Both the position numbers and the translations under genes were made by a program. From JACOUT01 sp964580865 (GTDB lineage: Bacteria; Myxococcota; UBA727; VGSZ01), in the NCBI GenBank assembly GCA_964580865.1, contig CAZONM010000003.1, positions 1 to 46,846 on the forward strand: DNA of 46,846 bases, given 5' to 3'. Below, one piece after another: positions 8,668 through 17,283 of the stretch (position 1 is the first letter of the stretch; each line of letters starts with the position of its first letter). The notes under the pieces are model-generated. The model was not told the origin of the DNA. It searched no databases and saw only the letters and a list, made by a program, of their open reading frames with translations.

Positions 8668-9686
8668 GCCGCGCGACGACGGCGGCGCCGGTCACGGTGC
8701 TGGTCACCGGCGGCGCCGGCTACCTCGGGCGCGTGGCGCTGGCAGCGCTCGTACAGCGTCGCGACGGCGCGGGTCACGAGCGCCGCGTCGCCCACCTCGT
8801 CGCCGTCGACGTGCGGCCGGTGCCCGAGCACCAGCGCGTGCCGGGCGTCGAGTACCGCGTGCTCGACGTGCGCGACCCGGCGCTGGCGGCGCTCTTGCGC
8901 GAGCACCAGGTGAACGTGGTGGCGCACCTCGCCGCCGTCGTGACCCCGGGCAAGGCGTCGAACCGCGCGCTCGAGCACTCCATCGACGTGCTCGGCACCG
9001 CCAACGTGGTGGCGTGCTGCGTGGACGCGGGCGTGTCGAAGCTCATCGTCACCTCGAGCGGCGCCGCGTATGGCTACTACGCTGACAACCCCGCGTGGCT
9101 CACCGAGGACGACGCGCTGCGCGGCAACGTCGAGTTCGCCTACGCCGATCACAAGCGCCAGGTCGAGGAGCTGCTGGCGCGCGCGCGCGCCGAGCACCCT
9201 GCCCTGCAGCAGCTCGTGCTCCGGCCCGGAACCGTGCTCGGCGAGGGCACCGCCAATCAGATCACGGCGCTGTTCGACGGCCCCGTGGTGACGGGGCTCT
9301 GGGGCGCTGCCACGCCGTTCGTGTTCATCTGGGATCGCGACGTCGCCGAGGTCATCGCGCGCGGCGCGTGCTCCGACGTCACGGGCACCTTCAACCTGGC
9401 GGGCGACGGCGCGGTCCCCATGCGCGAGCTGGCGGCGATGATGGGCAAGCCGTTCATCGCGCTGCCGGTGCCGTTGGTGCGCGGCGCGCTCGCGGTGCTG
9501 CGGCGGCTCGGGCGCACGAGCTACGGCCCCGAGCAGGTCGACTTCCTGCGCTACCGCCCCGTGCTCTCGAACCGTCGCCTGAAGGAGCAGTTCGGCTTCA
9601 CGCCGCGCATGACGAGCCGCGAGGTGTTCGCGCACTACTGCCGCACGCGCACGGCCGCGAGCAGCGCTGCCACCGCGCGCGCGTGA
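8664..9686 (+). CDS. NAD-dependent epimerase/dehydratase (extended SDR)
   Basis: The 340-residue protein opens with the extended-SDR dinucleotide motif TGGAGYLG (residues 15-22). It carries the catalytic pair Tyr160-XXX-Lys164 (YADHK) and the upstream SSGAAYG serine region. Extended SDRs bind NAD(P) and act on nucleotide sugars, hydroxysteroids or similar alcohols. The ATG overlaps the preceding stop (ATGA), so it is the last gene of the tetR operon and may oxidise or reduce the ThDP enzyme's product. That pathway link is inference. Only 18 nt separate its stop from the convergent lipoprotein gene. Confidence 0.85.
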   Translation: MSRATTAAPVTVLVTGGAGYLGRVALAALVQRRDGAGHERRVAHLVAVDVRPVPEHQRVPGVEYRVLDVRDPALAALLREHQVNVVAHLAAVVTPGKASNRALEHSIDVLGTANVVACCVDAGVSKLIVTSSGAAYGYYADNPAWLTEDDALRGNVEFAYADHKRQVEELLARARAEHPALQQLVLRPGTVLGEGTANQITALFDGPVVTGLWGAATPFVFIWDRDVAEVIARGACSDVTGTFNLAGDGAVPMRELAAMMGKPFIALPVPLVRGALAVLRRLGRTSYGPEQVDFLRYRPVLSNRRLKEQFGFTPRMTSREVFAHYCRTRTAASSAATARA

Positions 9687-9704
9687 TCGGCGCCGAGTGC
9701 GCGC

Positions 9705-12221
9705 TCACGGGTCGACGAGCGCGTCGAGCAGCGCCTCGCGGTACGCGAGCTCGCCGCGCAAGAACGTCGACAGCCTGGCCGGGCGCTCGGGCGTGGCCTC
9801 CTCCACGTGGAGGAACGCCGTGGAGGTCTCGGTCAGGTGGCAGCCGGCGCACGTGATCGCGTTCAGGTTCGCCTCGAGGCCCGGCATGCTCGGCACGAGG
9901 TCGCCGAGGACGATGCGGCTACCGTCGGCCCTGCTGTTGGGCGCGAGCCACTCGGCGGGAAACACCGCGCTGCCGTGCGCGCCGCCGTTGAACGCCGTGG
10001 CGTTGTCACGCACATAGTCGCGAAACGCGTCGCTCGTCGTCATTGAGAACGCCGGCGCGTTCTTCACCGCCGATGGCACCAGCGCGCCGCCCTCGAGGTG
10101 AAACTCGCGCAACTCCCAGAACGGACCGTGCACCATCTCATTGGTGCGCAGGGCCGCCAGGCGCTCGGGGAGCGAGCGCTCGACCCACAGTTGGGCAGCG
10201 GCCTCGCGCAGGGCGTCGCCCGAGAGCGCACGCAGGTCGGTCCACCGGCGCGCCGCGTCGACGCAGCCGTTGCCGTCGTCGGGCACGGACATCTCGAAGA
10301 TGATCGACATGCGATCGTCGCGATCGGCGAGCCCCGTGTCCTTGGTGTAGACGACGCGCGTCTCGCCGCAGTGGCCGGGCCCCATGAGGTCCACGCGGTG
10401 CACGAACGCCGCCGGGTGGAAGCCCGCGCGGTCGAGGTCGATGGCGCCGTTTGCATCCCGCGGCAGCGAAGCGACGTAGATGCCGAACGCGGGGCGCGCT
10501 GCCGCCGTGAACCCGTTGACGGTCACCGGCGCCGCCAGCGTCGACGTCCACTGCTCGAACAGCGCCGCGCCGTCGCCGTCGGCGGCCAGGCGATCGTGGA
10601 TGGCGCGGAACGAGAACGCGGGATCGGCGAGCAGCGCGGGCTCGAGCAGCATGAGCGCGGGGTCGGGCGCGGGCGGCAGGCAGACGCCGGCGCGGCACGT
10701 GTCGTCGGTGTCGGCGCGGCCGTCGAGGTCGCACGCCGCGTGCTCCTCGGCGGCGGCGAACGAGCACTCGCCCGTGGCGGCGTCGACGCACACGTCGCGC
10801 GTACAGGGATCGCCGTCGAAGCACGTTGCCACGACGCCGCAGGGCGTGGCGAGGCAGTCCGCCGGGCAGCCGTCGCCGTCGGCGGTGTTGCCGTCGTCGC
10901 AGTCCTCGCCGGCCTCGAGGCGGCCGTCGCCGCACGTGTGCGTGGGTGGCACGCAGCGGCCCGACACGCATGGCGCGTGGCGCCCGCACCGGGTGTCGCA
11001 GTCGCCGCAGTACAGCGGGTCCACGTCGGTGCGCGCACAGACGAGCTGCGCCGGATCGAGCGCGTCGGCGCACACGACGGCGGCAGCGTCGTCGCACGTG
11101 CACTGACCGAGCACGCACGAGGCTCCGACGGCGCAGCGCTCGCCGCACGCGCCGCAGTGGCTCGGGTTGGAGGCGAGGTCGGCGCAGCGCCCGCCGCACT
11201 CGGTGGCCGCCTCCGCCGGGCACCGGCACTCGTCATCGAAGCAGAAGCTCACCGCGCACGAGCCGATGGTCTCCTCGTGTGCGCCCAGCCCGCTTGCGCC
11301 CTCGTGGTGGAAGGCCCAGCGCCCGGCGAACAGCGACAGCGAGATGGCGCAGGTGTCACCGAGGTCGTCGACGCGCTGGACCACCTCGCGCAGCCCATCG
11401 GCGACGCGGGTGCGCACCAGGCCCTCGGGGTGCGCCGTGACGAGCCAGTCGTCGCCCGCGATGGTCTCGAGCACGCCCCACACGGCCCAGCTCTCGCACA
11501 CCGTGGCGAGGTCGAGCGCGGGCCCGGAGAGCTCGGTGACCTCGCCGGTCTCGACGTCGACGACAAAGAGGGTGCGCCCGGGGCCGGTGACGTGCGCCTG
11601 GATCGCGATCCGACCGAGCCCCGCGAACACGCCGGCGGGGGCGCCGCCGAGCGCGAGCGGGCCGATGGGCGGCGACAGCTCGACGGGCGGACCCACCACG
11701 GCGCCCGAGAGGGGATCGAGGGGCATGAGCTCGCTGATGGTGTCGCTGGAAAACGCGATGAACGGCGCGCCGTCGTGGGCGAACGTGTAGGCCGTGCCGC
11801 TTTGCAGGTCCGACACCAGCCCGTCGAGTGGCGCTCCCACCGCGGCAGCCTCGGTAGGGTCCGCGAGCGCGAAGCGCCCGGTGCTCGTGTCGCCGGCATA
11901 GAAGAGCGCGTCGGCCGTGGTCGCGAGCCCGCCCCGATCGTCGCCGGTCACGTCGACGTGCTCGGCGGTCACGCACTGGTCCAGCGCCACGGCCGCGATG
12001 CTGAAGTCGCCGAGCGACGCGAGCTCGCGACAGGCCCCGGCCACGCACACGGCGCCACGCGCGCACGGCGCCGCGCATGCGCCGTCACCCTCGCCCTCGC
12101 CCTCGCCTTCCCCTTCCGCGTCCACACCGGCGTCACCGGGCCCCACGGAGCGCGGAGGGCACGCCGCCGCCACGCTCACGACGAGCGCCACCGTTGCCCT
12201 GAGGTATGCGCACCGCGTCAT
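9705..12221 (-). CDS. large cysteine-rich lipoprotein with CXXCH motif
   Basis: The 838-residue product has a signal peptide with probable lipid cysteine Cys21 (SVAAAC), a short Gly-Glu linker and a beta-propeller-like region with no clear family. A Cys-dense middle follows, including CGACGERC and a Myxococcus-type repeat CGDGRLEAGEDCDDGN...DGDGC. The C-terminal third (from about FEQWTSTLAAPV) is a distinct domain that ends with a CAGCH motif at Cys791-Cys794-His795, the c-type heme attachment signature. Only one such motif is present and I see no distal methionine I can assign, so heme binding is possible but unproved. An ATG further upstream at 12251 is in frame, but 12221 starts directly at the signal peptide. 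Confidence 0.75.
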   Translation of the reverse strand: MTRCAYLRATVALVVSVAAACPPRSVGPGDAGVDAEGEGEGEGEGDGACAAPCARGAVCVAGACRELASLGDFSIAAVALDQCVTAEHVDVTGDDRGGLATTADALFYAGDTSTGRFALADPTEAAAVGAPLDGLVSDLQSGTAYTFAHDGAPFIAFSSDTISELMPLDPLSGAVVGPPVELSPPIGPLALGGAPAGVFAGLGRIAIQAHVTGPGRTLFVVDVETGEVTELSGPALDLATVCESWAVWGVLETIAGDDWLVTAHPEGLVRTRVADGLREVVQRVDDLGDTCAISLSLFAGRWAFHHEGASGLGAHEETIGSCAVSFCFDDECRCPAEAATECGGRCADLASNPSHCGACGERCAVGASCVLGQCTCDDAAAVVCADALDPAQLVCARTDVDPLYCGDCDTRCGRHAPCVSGRCVPPTHTCGDGRLEAGEDCDDGNTADGDGCPADCLATPCGVVATCFDGDPCTRDVCVDAATGECSFAAAEEHAACDLDGRADTDDTCRAGVCLPPAPDPALMLLEPALLADPAFSFRAIHDRLAADGDGAALFEQWTSTLAAPVTVNGFTAAARPAFGIYVASLPRDANGAIDLDRAGFHPAAFVHRVDLMGPGHCGETRVVYTKDTGLADRDDRMSIIFEMSVPDDGNGCVDAARRWTDLRALSGDALREAAAQLWVERSLPERLAALRTNEMVHGPFWELREFHLEGGALVPSAVKNAPAFSMTTSDAFRDYVRDNATAFNGGAHGSAVFPAEWLAPNSRADGSRIVLGDLVPSMPGLEANLNAITCAGCHLTETSTAFLHVEEATPERPARLSTFLRGELAYREALLDALVDP
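12087..12116 (-). repeat. short Gly-Glu coding repeat (tract 2)
   Basis: Ten codons alternate Glu and Gly between the lipid-attachment region and the Cys-rich body of the CXXCH lipoprotein. It is the shortest tract in the window and uses the same hexamer as the long ones. Confidence 0.85.
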
Positions 12222-12343
12222 GACGTGGCAGCCGTCGCCGCATGGTGGCACGCGTCGCCGTGTGCAGCCACCGGGGGTCGGACGAATGACCGATGCCGCC
12301 CCAGAGGTTGTACGGCGCGGCCTCCTCCTCGATAACCTTGCCC

Positions 12344-13423
12344 ATGGTTACGCCCCGTCCCCTCGTCGTGCTCGCGGTCGGCGCGCTCTCCGTGGCGCTG
12401 TGTGCGGCCTCCTGCGCGGATCGGTCCGAGGCCTGTGACAATGACGACGACGACGATGGCGACGGCGCCGTCGATTGTGACGACGACGACTGCGCGAGCG
12501 CGTGCGGCGGTGAGGGTGAAGGCGAGGGTGAAGGCGAAGGCGAGGGTGAAGGCGAAGGTGAGGGCGAGGGCGAGGGCGAGGGCGAGGGCGAGGGTGAAGG
12601 TGAGGGTGAAGGTGAAGGTGAAGGTGAAGGTGAGGGCGAAGGCGAGGGCGAGGGCGAGGGCGACACGTGCGTCGACGGCCTCGACAACGACGGTGATTAC
12701 CTGACCGACGCCGCCGATGTGGCGTGCCGTATGCCCGAGGGCTCCACGGTGGAGAACGACGCGTCCTGCGACAACCACTACGACGACGACTTCGACGGGC
12801 GCACCGACGACAACGACCCCGATTGTGCCGGTGGCGAGCGGGTGGAGACCGACCCGACGCTCCTGCCCGACCTCGTGGTGCTCGGCGAGCACGCGTTCTA
12901 CACCACCAGCGGCGCGCCGATCTTCGAGACCGTCGACGTCCCCGGCAACTCCGACGAGCTGGCGGAGGGCTGCTACAAGGCCATGGGCGAGCGGCGCGTC
13001 ATGTACTTCGACGCCGTGATCGGGAACATCGGCACCGCGCCGCTCAACTACGGACACCCCGCGCGCCACCCCGACCTGTGGGTGATGAGCGAGCTCGGCG
13101 AGCCCCGCTTCACCGGCTGGACGCGCTTCGAGCTCTTCGACGGCGACGGCGCGCTGGTAACGACCGGTCGCAAGGGAAGCTTCTGCATGGTCAACAGCAT
13201 GCAGATCGATCCCGACGCACCCCCGTCCACGCTCGACGGCTGCGACGGCATCGACGTGGGCTATGCCGACGTCTACGGGTCGCACCTCCTGTGCCAGTTC
13301 CTCGACATCACCGACGTGGCGCCCGGGGACTACACCCTGCGCATCACCACCAACTTCATGCACCAGATCCCCGAGCTCGACTTCGGCAACAACAGCTCGG
13401 ACGTGGCCGTCACGATACCCTGA
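12344..13423 (+). CDS. lysyl-oxidase-like lipoprotein lacking the copper histidines
   Basis: The 359-residue product has a lipoprotein signal (probable lipid Cys24, CAASC), Asp-rich thrombospondin-type-3-like segments (CDNDDDDDGDGAVDCDDDDC, and another after the linker), and a Gly-Glu linker. A C-terminal domain follows that matches the lysyl oxidase fold: GRKGSFC, GYADVYGSHLLCQFLDITDVAPG, YTLRITTN, and a closing LDFGNNSSDVAVTI. The residues that would form the LTQ cofactor are present as Lys277 and Tyr311. The His-X-His-X-His copper motif expected just before the first beta hairpin is replaced by ELGEPRFTGWTRFEL. Amine oxidase activity is therefore doubtful and a binding role is more likely. 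Confidence 0.75.
   Translation: MVTPRPLVVLAVGALSVALCAASCADRSEACDNDDDDDGDGAVDCDDDDCASACGGEGEGEGEGEGEGEGEGEGEGEGEGEGEGEGEGEGEGEGEGEGEGEGEGEGDTCVDGLDNDGDYLTDAADVACRMPEGSTVENDASCDNHYDDDFDGRTDDNDPDCAGGERVETDPTLLPDLVVLGEHAFYTTSGAPIFETVDVPGNSDELAEGCYKAMGERRVMYFDAVIGNIGTAPLNYGHPARHPDLWVMSELGEPRFTGWTRFELFDGDGALVTTGRKGSFCMVNSMQIDPDAPPSTLDGCDGIDVGYADVYGSHLLCQFLDITDVAPGDYTLRITTNFMHQIPELDFGNNSSDVAVTIP
12509..12661 (+). repeat. Gly-Glu coding hexamer repeat (tract 3)
   Basis: Fifty-one codons (25 Gly-Glu units plus Gly) link two Asp-rich segments of the lysyl-oxidase-like lipoprotein. GAG/GAA and GGC/GGT are mixed, so the tract is not a recent pure expansion. Confidence 0.95.
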
Positions 13424-13494
13424 GGCACCGGGCCGTCGCTCCTTCCTCGACGGTCGGAAACGGGCCATGCTCGTCCGGTCCTGGGAGGGGGGCG

Positions 13495-14940
13495 ATGGAC
13501 GACCGCGCCAATCGACACGGGCGCTACCTGTGGGGCGCGCTCATCGTGCTGGGCTGCGTCGCGGTCACGCTGACGGCGGCGAACATCCAACTGCGCGTGG
13601 TCCTCGACCTGCCGAGCAGCGAGATCCGCGTGGGCAAGTTCGTGGTCCCGCTCGCCCTCGGTCTCACCTTCGGCGTCCTCTTGGCCATCATCCGCGAGCT
13701 CTTCGTCAGCGACCGCGCGCTGCGGGTGGCGCTCGCCGCGCGCGAGCACGCCCTCGTCGAGGCCAACCGCGTCCTCGAGACCAAGATCGCCGAGCGCACG
13801 CAGGCGCTCGAGCAGGCGCACCAGCAGGTGCTGCATGCGCAGCGCCTCGACGTGGTGGGCAAGGTCGCCGGCAGCGTGGCGCACGACTTCAACAACATGC
13901 TCACCGTGGTGTTCGCGTGCCTCGAGGGACTCGAGCCCTCCGCGCGCGCCGACGCCAACGTCGAGAAGAACCTCGGTGAGCTGCGCGGCGCCTGTGAGCG
14001 CGCACGCCAGATCAGCAAGCAGCTCCTGATGTTCAGCCGCAAGGACGCCCGGCGCACCGAGATCGTCCCCGTCGGCGCGCTCGTCGAGGCCATCGCGCCC
14101 ATGGTGCGCCGCCTGGTGGGTGGCGGCGTCACCGTCGAGGTCGACGTCGACCCGACCCTGGCGCTGCGCTGCGACCGCTCGCAGCTCGAGCAGGTGCTCG
14201 TGAACCTCGCGGTCAACGCTCGCGACGCGGGCGCGCGGCGCATCCTGATCCGGGCTCAGCGCGAGGCGGGCGACGTCGCCCGCCTCGCGGACGCACCACA
14301 CGGCGCCTTTGCGCTGGCCATCGTCGACGATGGCGCCGGCATGGGCCCCGAGGTGCTGCGGCACGCGGTCGAGCCGTTCTTCACCACCAAGCCGCCGGGG
14401 CGCGGCACGGGGCTCGGCCTCTCGGTGGCGCACGACGTCGTGCGCGAGCTCGGCGGCGCGTTCGGCATCGACAGCGAGGTCGGCAAGGGCACCACCATCC
14501 GCATGATCGTGCCCGCGGCCGAGCTGCCGGCGAGCGGCGCGAGCGCCACGAGCAGCAGCAAGGCGCCGGTGCGCGCCGGCCCCAAGGTCGTCCTGCTGGT
14601 GGAGGACGAGGCCGTGGTGCGCCGCACCGTGCGGCGTGTGCTCGAGCACGCCGGGTTCGAGGTGATCGATTCCGACTGTGTCGAGCGCGCGCGGCAGCTG
14701 CTCGACGAGCACGGCGCGCGCATCGACGCGGTCGTGACCGACTTGCGGCTGCCCGACGGCAACGGCACCGCCATCCTCAGGCTGCTCGCGAGCCGTCACC
14801 CCAGCGTGCCGGCCCTCGCCATGTCGGGGTTCGTCGAAGAGTCCGACCGCGACCTCTTGGGCGGCGTCGAGCTGTTGCCCAAGCCGTTCGCGTCAGTGGA
14901 CCTGGTGGCCCGCGTGCGCGCCATGCTCGGGCTCGCGTGA
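13495..14940 (+). CDS. hybrid histidine kinase with C-terminal receiver
   Basis: The 481-residue protein has two N-terminal membrane helices (about residues 12-32 and 48-68) with almost nothing between them, then a coiled coil, an HisKA-type dimerisation domain with phosphoacceptor His130 (VAHDFNNML), and an HATPase domain (NLAVNARDA, DDGAGM, FFTTKPPGRGTGLGL). A C-terminal receiver has phosphoacceptor Asp416 (VVTDLRLPDGNG) and Lys in LPKPF. The HDFNN form of the H-box is common in hybrid kinases of delta-proteobacterial lineages. The periplasmic loop is tiny, so it probably senses the membrane or a cytoplasmic signal. GGGAGG precedes the ATG. No partner regulator is adjacent. Confidence 0.9.
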   Translation: MDDRANRHGRYLWGALIVLGCVAVTLTAANIQLRVVLDLPSSEIRVGKFVVPLALGLTFGVLLAIIRELFVSDRALRVALAAREHALVEANRVLETKIAERTQALEQAHQQVLHAQRLDVVGKVAGSVAHDFNNMLTVVFACLEGLEPSARADANVEKNLGELRGACERARQISKQLLMFSRKDARRTEIVPVGALVEAIAPMVRRLVGGGVTVEVDVDPTLALRCDRSQLEQVLVNLAVNARDAGARRILIRAQREAGDVARLADAPHGAFALAIVDDGAGMGPEVLRHAVEPFFTTKPPGRGTGLGLSVAHDVVRELGGAFGIDSEVGKGTTIRMIVPAAELPASGASATSSSKAPVRAGPKVVLLVEDEAVVRRTVRRVLEHAGFEVIDSDCVERARQLLDEHGARIDAVVTDLRLPDGNGTAILRLLASRHPSVPALAMSGFVEESDRDLLGGVELLPKPFASVDLVARVRAMLGLA

Positions 14941-14964
14941 CCGCCGTGCGCCGAGCGCGCGCGC

Positions 14965-15255
14965 TCAGGCCTTGACCGATACCGGCACGAACTCCGCGAG
15001 CATGCCAGTGCCGGCGTCGCCCTTGGCCGGCCCCTTGCCCACGTTCGCGGTGGGGCTCTTGGCACCGATGGCGGGCAGCGCCTTGAGCGAGTTCTGGTGC
15101 AGGCGCTCGATCTTGGCGAATTCGTCTTCCGTGGAGAGCACCATCTCGCCTTCGATGCGCGCGCGCTCGGCGCGGATGCGCTCGATGTCGTCGGCGCCGG
15201 AGACGCCGAGGTCCGTGGAGGTCGTGGAGGAGGAGGATGGGCCGCCGATCTTCAT
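14965..15255 (-). CDS. small hypothetical protein, charged helical
   Basis: The 96-residue product starts MKIGGPSSSS, a Ser/Thr-rich stretch, and continues with a charged helix (DDIERIRAERARIEGEM...DEFAKIERLHQ) and a low-complexity tail. There is no signal peptide, membrane segment or known motif. Its start is uncertain because no strong Shine-Dalgarno is visible, and an in-frame ATG at 15315 would add 20 residues. It converges on the hybrid kinase with a 24-nt gap. I do not recognise a family. Confidence 0.5.
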   Translation of the reverse strand: MKIGGPSSSSTTSTDLGVSGADDIERIRAERARIEGEMVLSTEDEFAKIERLHQNSLKALPAIGAKSPTANVGKGPAKGDAGTGMLAEFVPVSVKA

Positions 15256-15441
15256 GGCGACATTGTGCGAGGTCCCGCTGTCGGTCCGCAAACTCCAAGG
15301 TGCGACGCTGGTCACGCAACGACCGGGTGGTCAGGCGTTCGCGCGGGACGCCCGGAGCACAGCCATGCCGGCGCCACCGCAAGATCGTGAAAGCCCGCAG
15401 CTCGGCCACCCGCGATGCTGTGCGTCAGCACGGAGCACGCC

Positions 15442-16194
15442 ATGCGCGACTACGCCAACGACCCGGCCCACGCCCTGTTCACCAACCACCTCGCCTTCCT
15501 CGCTCGCCACCGCGGCGCCCGACGCGACGACGCCGACGGCGTGTGGATCGACGGCGCGTCCGCCGAGCTGTCGTCGTGGACGCCCACGGGGTCGGTGGAG
15601 GTGTTGCCCGCGAGCCTGCCGGCGGTGCGCCCGGGCCCCTGGACGACGACGCGCGAGCTCGCGTGGCTGCGCGAGCGCGGCTATCACCCGGCCGACGGCG
15701 TCTCGTACATGGAGCGCGACCGCGTCCCCACGCTCGCCCGCTGCGATCCCGAGGCCACCATCGAGGTCGCCCGCAGCGAGGAGGCGGCGCGGGAGTTCGC
15801 CGCCGTGCAGTCCGCGGGGTTCTTCGACGACGGCGACGGGCACCGCGCGTGGTGGTCGTCGCTGTTCACGGACGTCGCGGTCACAAACCGCCTCGACCCG
15901 GACCAGACCTTCTACCTCGCCCGCCTCGACGGTCGCGCGGTGGCGTGCACCCTGGTGGTGCGCGCGAGCGGCGTGGCCGGCATCTACGCCGTCGCCACGC
16001 TGCCGCAGTTCCGTCGGCGCGGGCTCGCGCGCATGTTGCTCGAGCGCGCGCAGGACGACGCCGCGTCGCTCCACGGCCTCGCGCGCGTCATCCTGCAGGC
16101 CACTACCGGCGGCGGGCCCGAGGCCTATTACGCGCGCCTCGGGTTCACCACCCGCTACCAGCTCGCGATCTGGCGCCGCGCCGCCGACGGTTAG
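15442..16194 (+). CDS. GNAT-family N-acetyltransferase
   Basis: The 250-residue protein has its GNAT core in the C-terminal half: a beta strand (GIYAVATLP), then the acetyl-CoA pyrophosphate-binding motif A, QFRRRGLARMLLERA, followed by ILQATTGGGPEAYYARLGF, the usual motif B region. The N-terminal 100 residues look like a divergent second GNAT-like lobe, as in many such proteins. GGAG lies 6 nt before the chosen ATG. Another in-frame ATG at 15415 has no such signal. The acetylated substrate cannot be inferred. The AraC-family regulator follows closely on the same strand. Confidence 0.8.
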   Translation: MRDYANDPAHALFTNHLAFLARHRGARRDDADGVWIDGASAELSSWTPTGSVEVLPASLPAVRPGPWTTTRELAWLRERGYHPADGVSYMERDRVPTLARCDPEATIEVARSEEAAREFAAVQSAGFFDDGDGHRAWWSSLFTDVAVTNRLDPDQTFYLARLDGRAVACTLVVRASGVAGIYAVATLPQFRRRGLARMLLERAQDDAASLHGLARVILQATTGGGPEAYYARLGFTTRYQLAIWRRAADG

Positions 16195-16291
16195 CGCCTC
16201 CGGCCGCCGACGCGGCGACGCACCGCGCGCCCTTGCCGTGCACGCCCGCGCCCACGATGATCGCGCCCTCGTATTCCGGGGGTCGTCGTCC

Positions 16292-17218
16292 GTGCCTGCT
16301 TGGGATCGCGCCACCGCGCCGACACCAACGCCGGCGCACTGCACGTTCGAGCAGGCGCTGGTCACCCCCGCGCTGATGGTGGGGACCTTCGTCTGCCCCG
16401 GCGTGCCCCCGCGCACCGACGTCGAGGCGGCGCCCTTCCCGGAGATCGTCTTGGTGCGGCGCGGTGCGTACGTGCGCGAAGACGCAGCCGGCGCCGTGTA
16501 CATCGATCGCACCGTGGCCGCGTTCTTCGAGGCCGCGCGCCCCTACGTCATCGAGCACCCGCGCCCGCGCCCCGACGTCACCACCGTGGTGTCGCTGAAG
16601 GCCCCCGACGAGGTGTGTGCCGCGCTCGGGGTGCAGGTGCGCGACGGCCGATGCTTCGCGCGCTCGGCGGTGCGGGCGTCGCCCGCGCTCCTCCTGTGTC
16701 ACCGCCAGGTGCTGCGCGCCCTCGACGAGGACCGAGGCGACGACGCGTGCGTCGGCGGCCTGGGCGCCGAGGAGGCGGCCGTGCGCCTGGTGTCGTGCGC
16801 CGTGGGCCTCAACCACGGGGTCGCCGCCGAGCTGACCGCGCCGACGTCCGCCCGCAGGGGCGAGCGCGACGTCCCCGTCGCGGTCGCCGAGTACCTGAAC
16901 ACCCACTACGGCGGCGACGTCACCCTCGGCACCTTGGCCGAGCACGCCGGCTACTCCGTGTTCCACCTGTGCCGGCTGTTCCACGCGCGCATGCGCACGT
17001 CGATCCACAAGTACCTCACGCTCGTGCGCCTCGAGCACGCCTTGAGCGCGCTCGCCGAGACCGACACGCCGATCGCGACGATCGCGCTCGACCATGGCTT
17101 CGCGTCGCAGGCGCACTTCACGAGCGCGTTCACGCGTTGGACCGGGGTCACGCCTGCGGCGGCACGTCGCCAAACGCGGTCGCGCGGCGCGACCAAGCGC
17201 ATCGCGCGGCCGCGCTGA
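16292..17218 (+). CDS. AraC-family transcriptional regulator
   Basis: The product of about 308 residues ends with a complete AraC double helix-turn-helix (VAEYLNTHYGGDVTLGTLAEHAGYSVFHLCRLF...IATIALDHGFASQAHFTSAFTRWTGVTP). The N-terminal part (ALVTPALMVGTFVCP..., PEIVLVRRGAYV) looks like the cupin-type effector-binding domain of this family. The GTG start at 16292 is the best in-frame choice but has no strong Shine-Dalgarno, so the N-terminus could shift. It may regulate the adjacent GNAT or the esterase downstream, but no operator was identified. Confidence 0.8.
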   Translation: MPAWDRATAPTPTPAHCTFEQALVTPALMVGTFVCPGVPPRTDVEAAPFPEIVLVRRGAYVREDAAGAVYIDRTVAAFFEAARPYVIEHPRPRPDVTTVVSLKAPDEVCAALGVQVRDGRCFARSAVRASPALLLCHRQVLRALDEDRGDDACVGGLGAEEAAVRLVSCAVGLNHGVAAELTAPTSARRGERDVPVAVAEYLNTHYGGDVTLGTLAEHAGYSVFHLCRLFHARMRTSIHKYLTLVRLEHALSALAETDTPIATIALDHGFASQAHFTSAFTRWTGVTPAAARRQTRSRGATKRIARPR

Positions 17219-17283
17219 ACAACACCGACGACGGCCGCCGGACCGCGCTTGGCAAGCGCGATGTGCTCCCCTACAGCGGGCCC

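Noticed and set aside
12218..13468. Minus-strand frame with Ala/Val/Thr-Leu repeats across the lysyl-oxidase-like gene
   Set aside because: The repeat is the complement of the Gly-Glu linker read in another frame; no start signal or domain supports it.
14972..16291. Open frame extending the AraC regulator upstream for more than 400 codons
   Set aside because: It overlaps the GNAT in another frame and has no motif before the AraC effector domain; it is an antisense or shadow extension common at this GC content.
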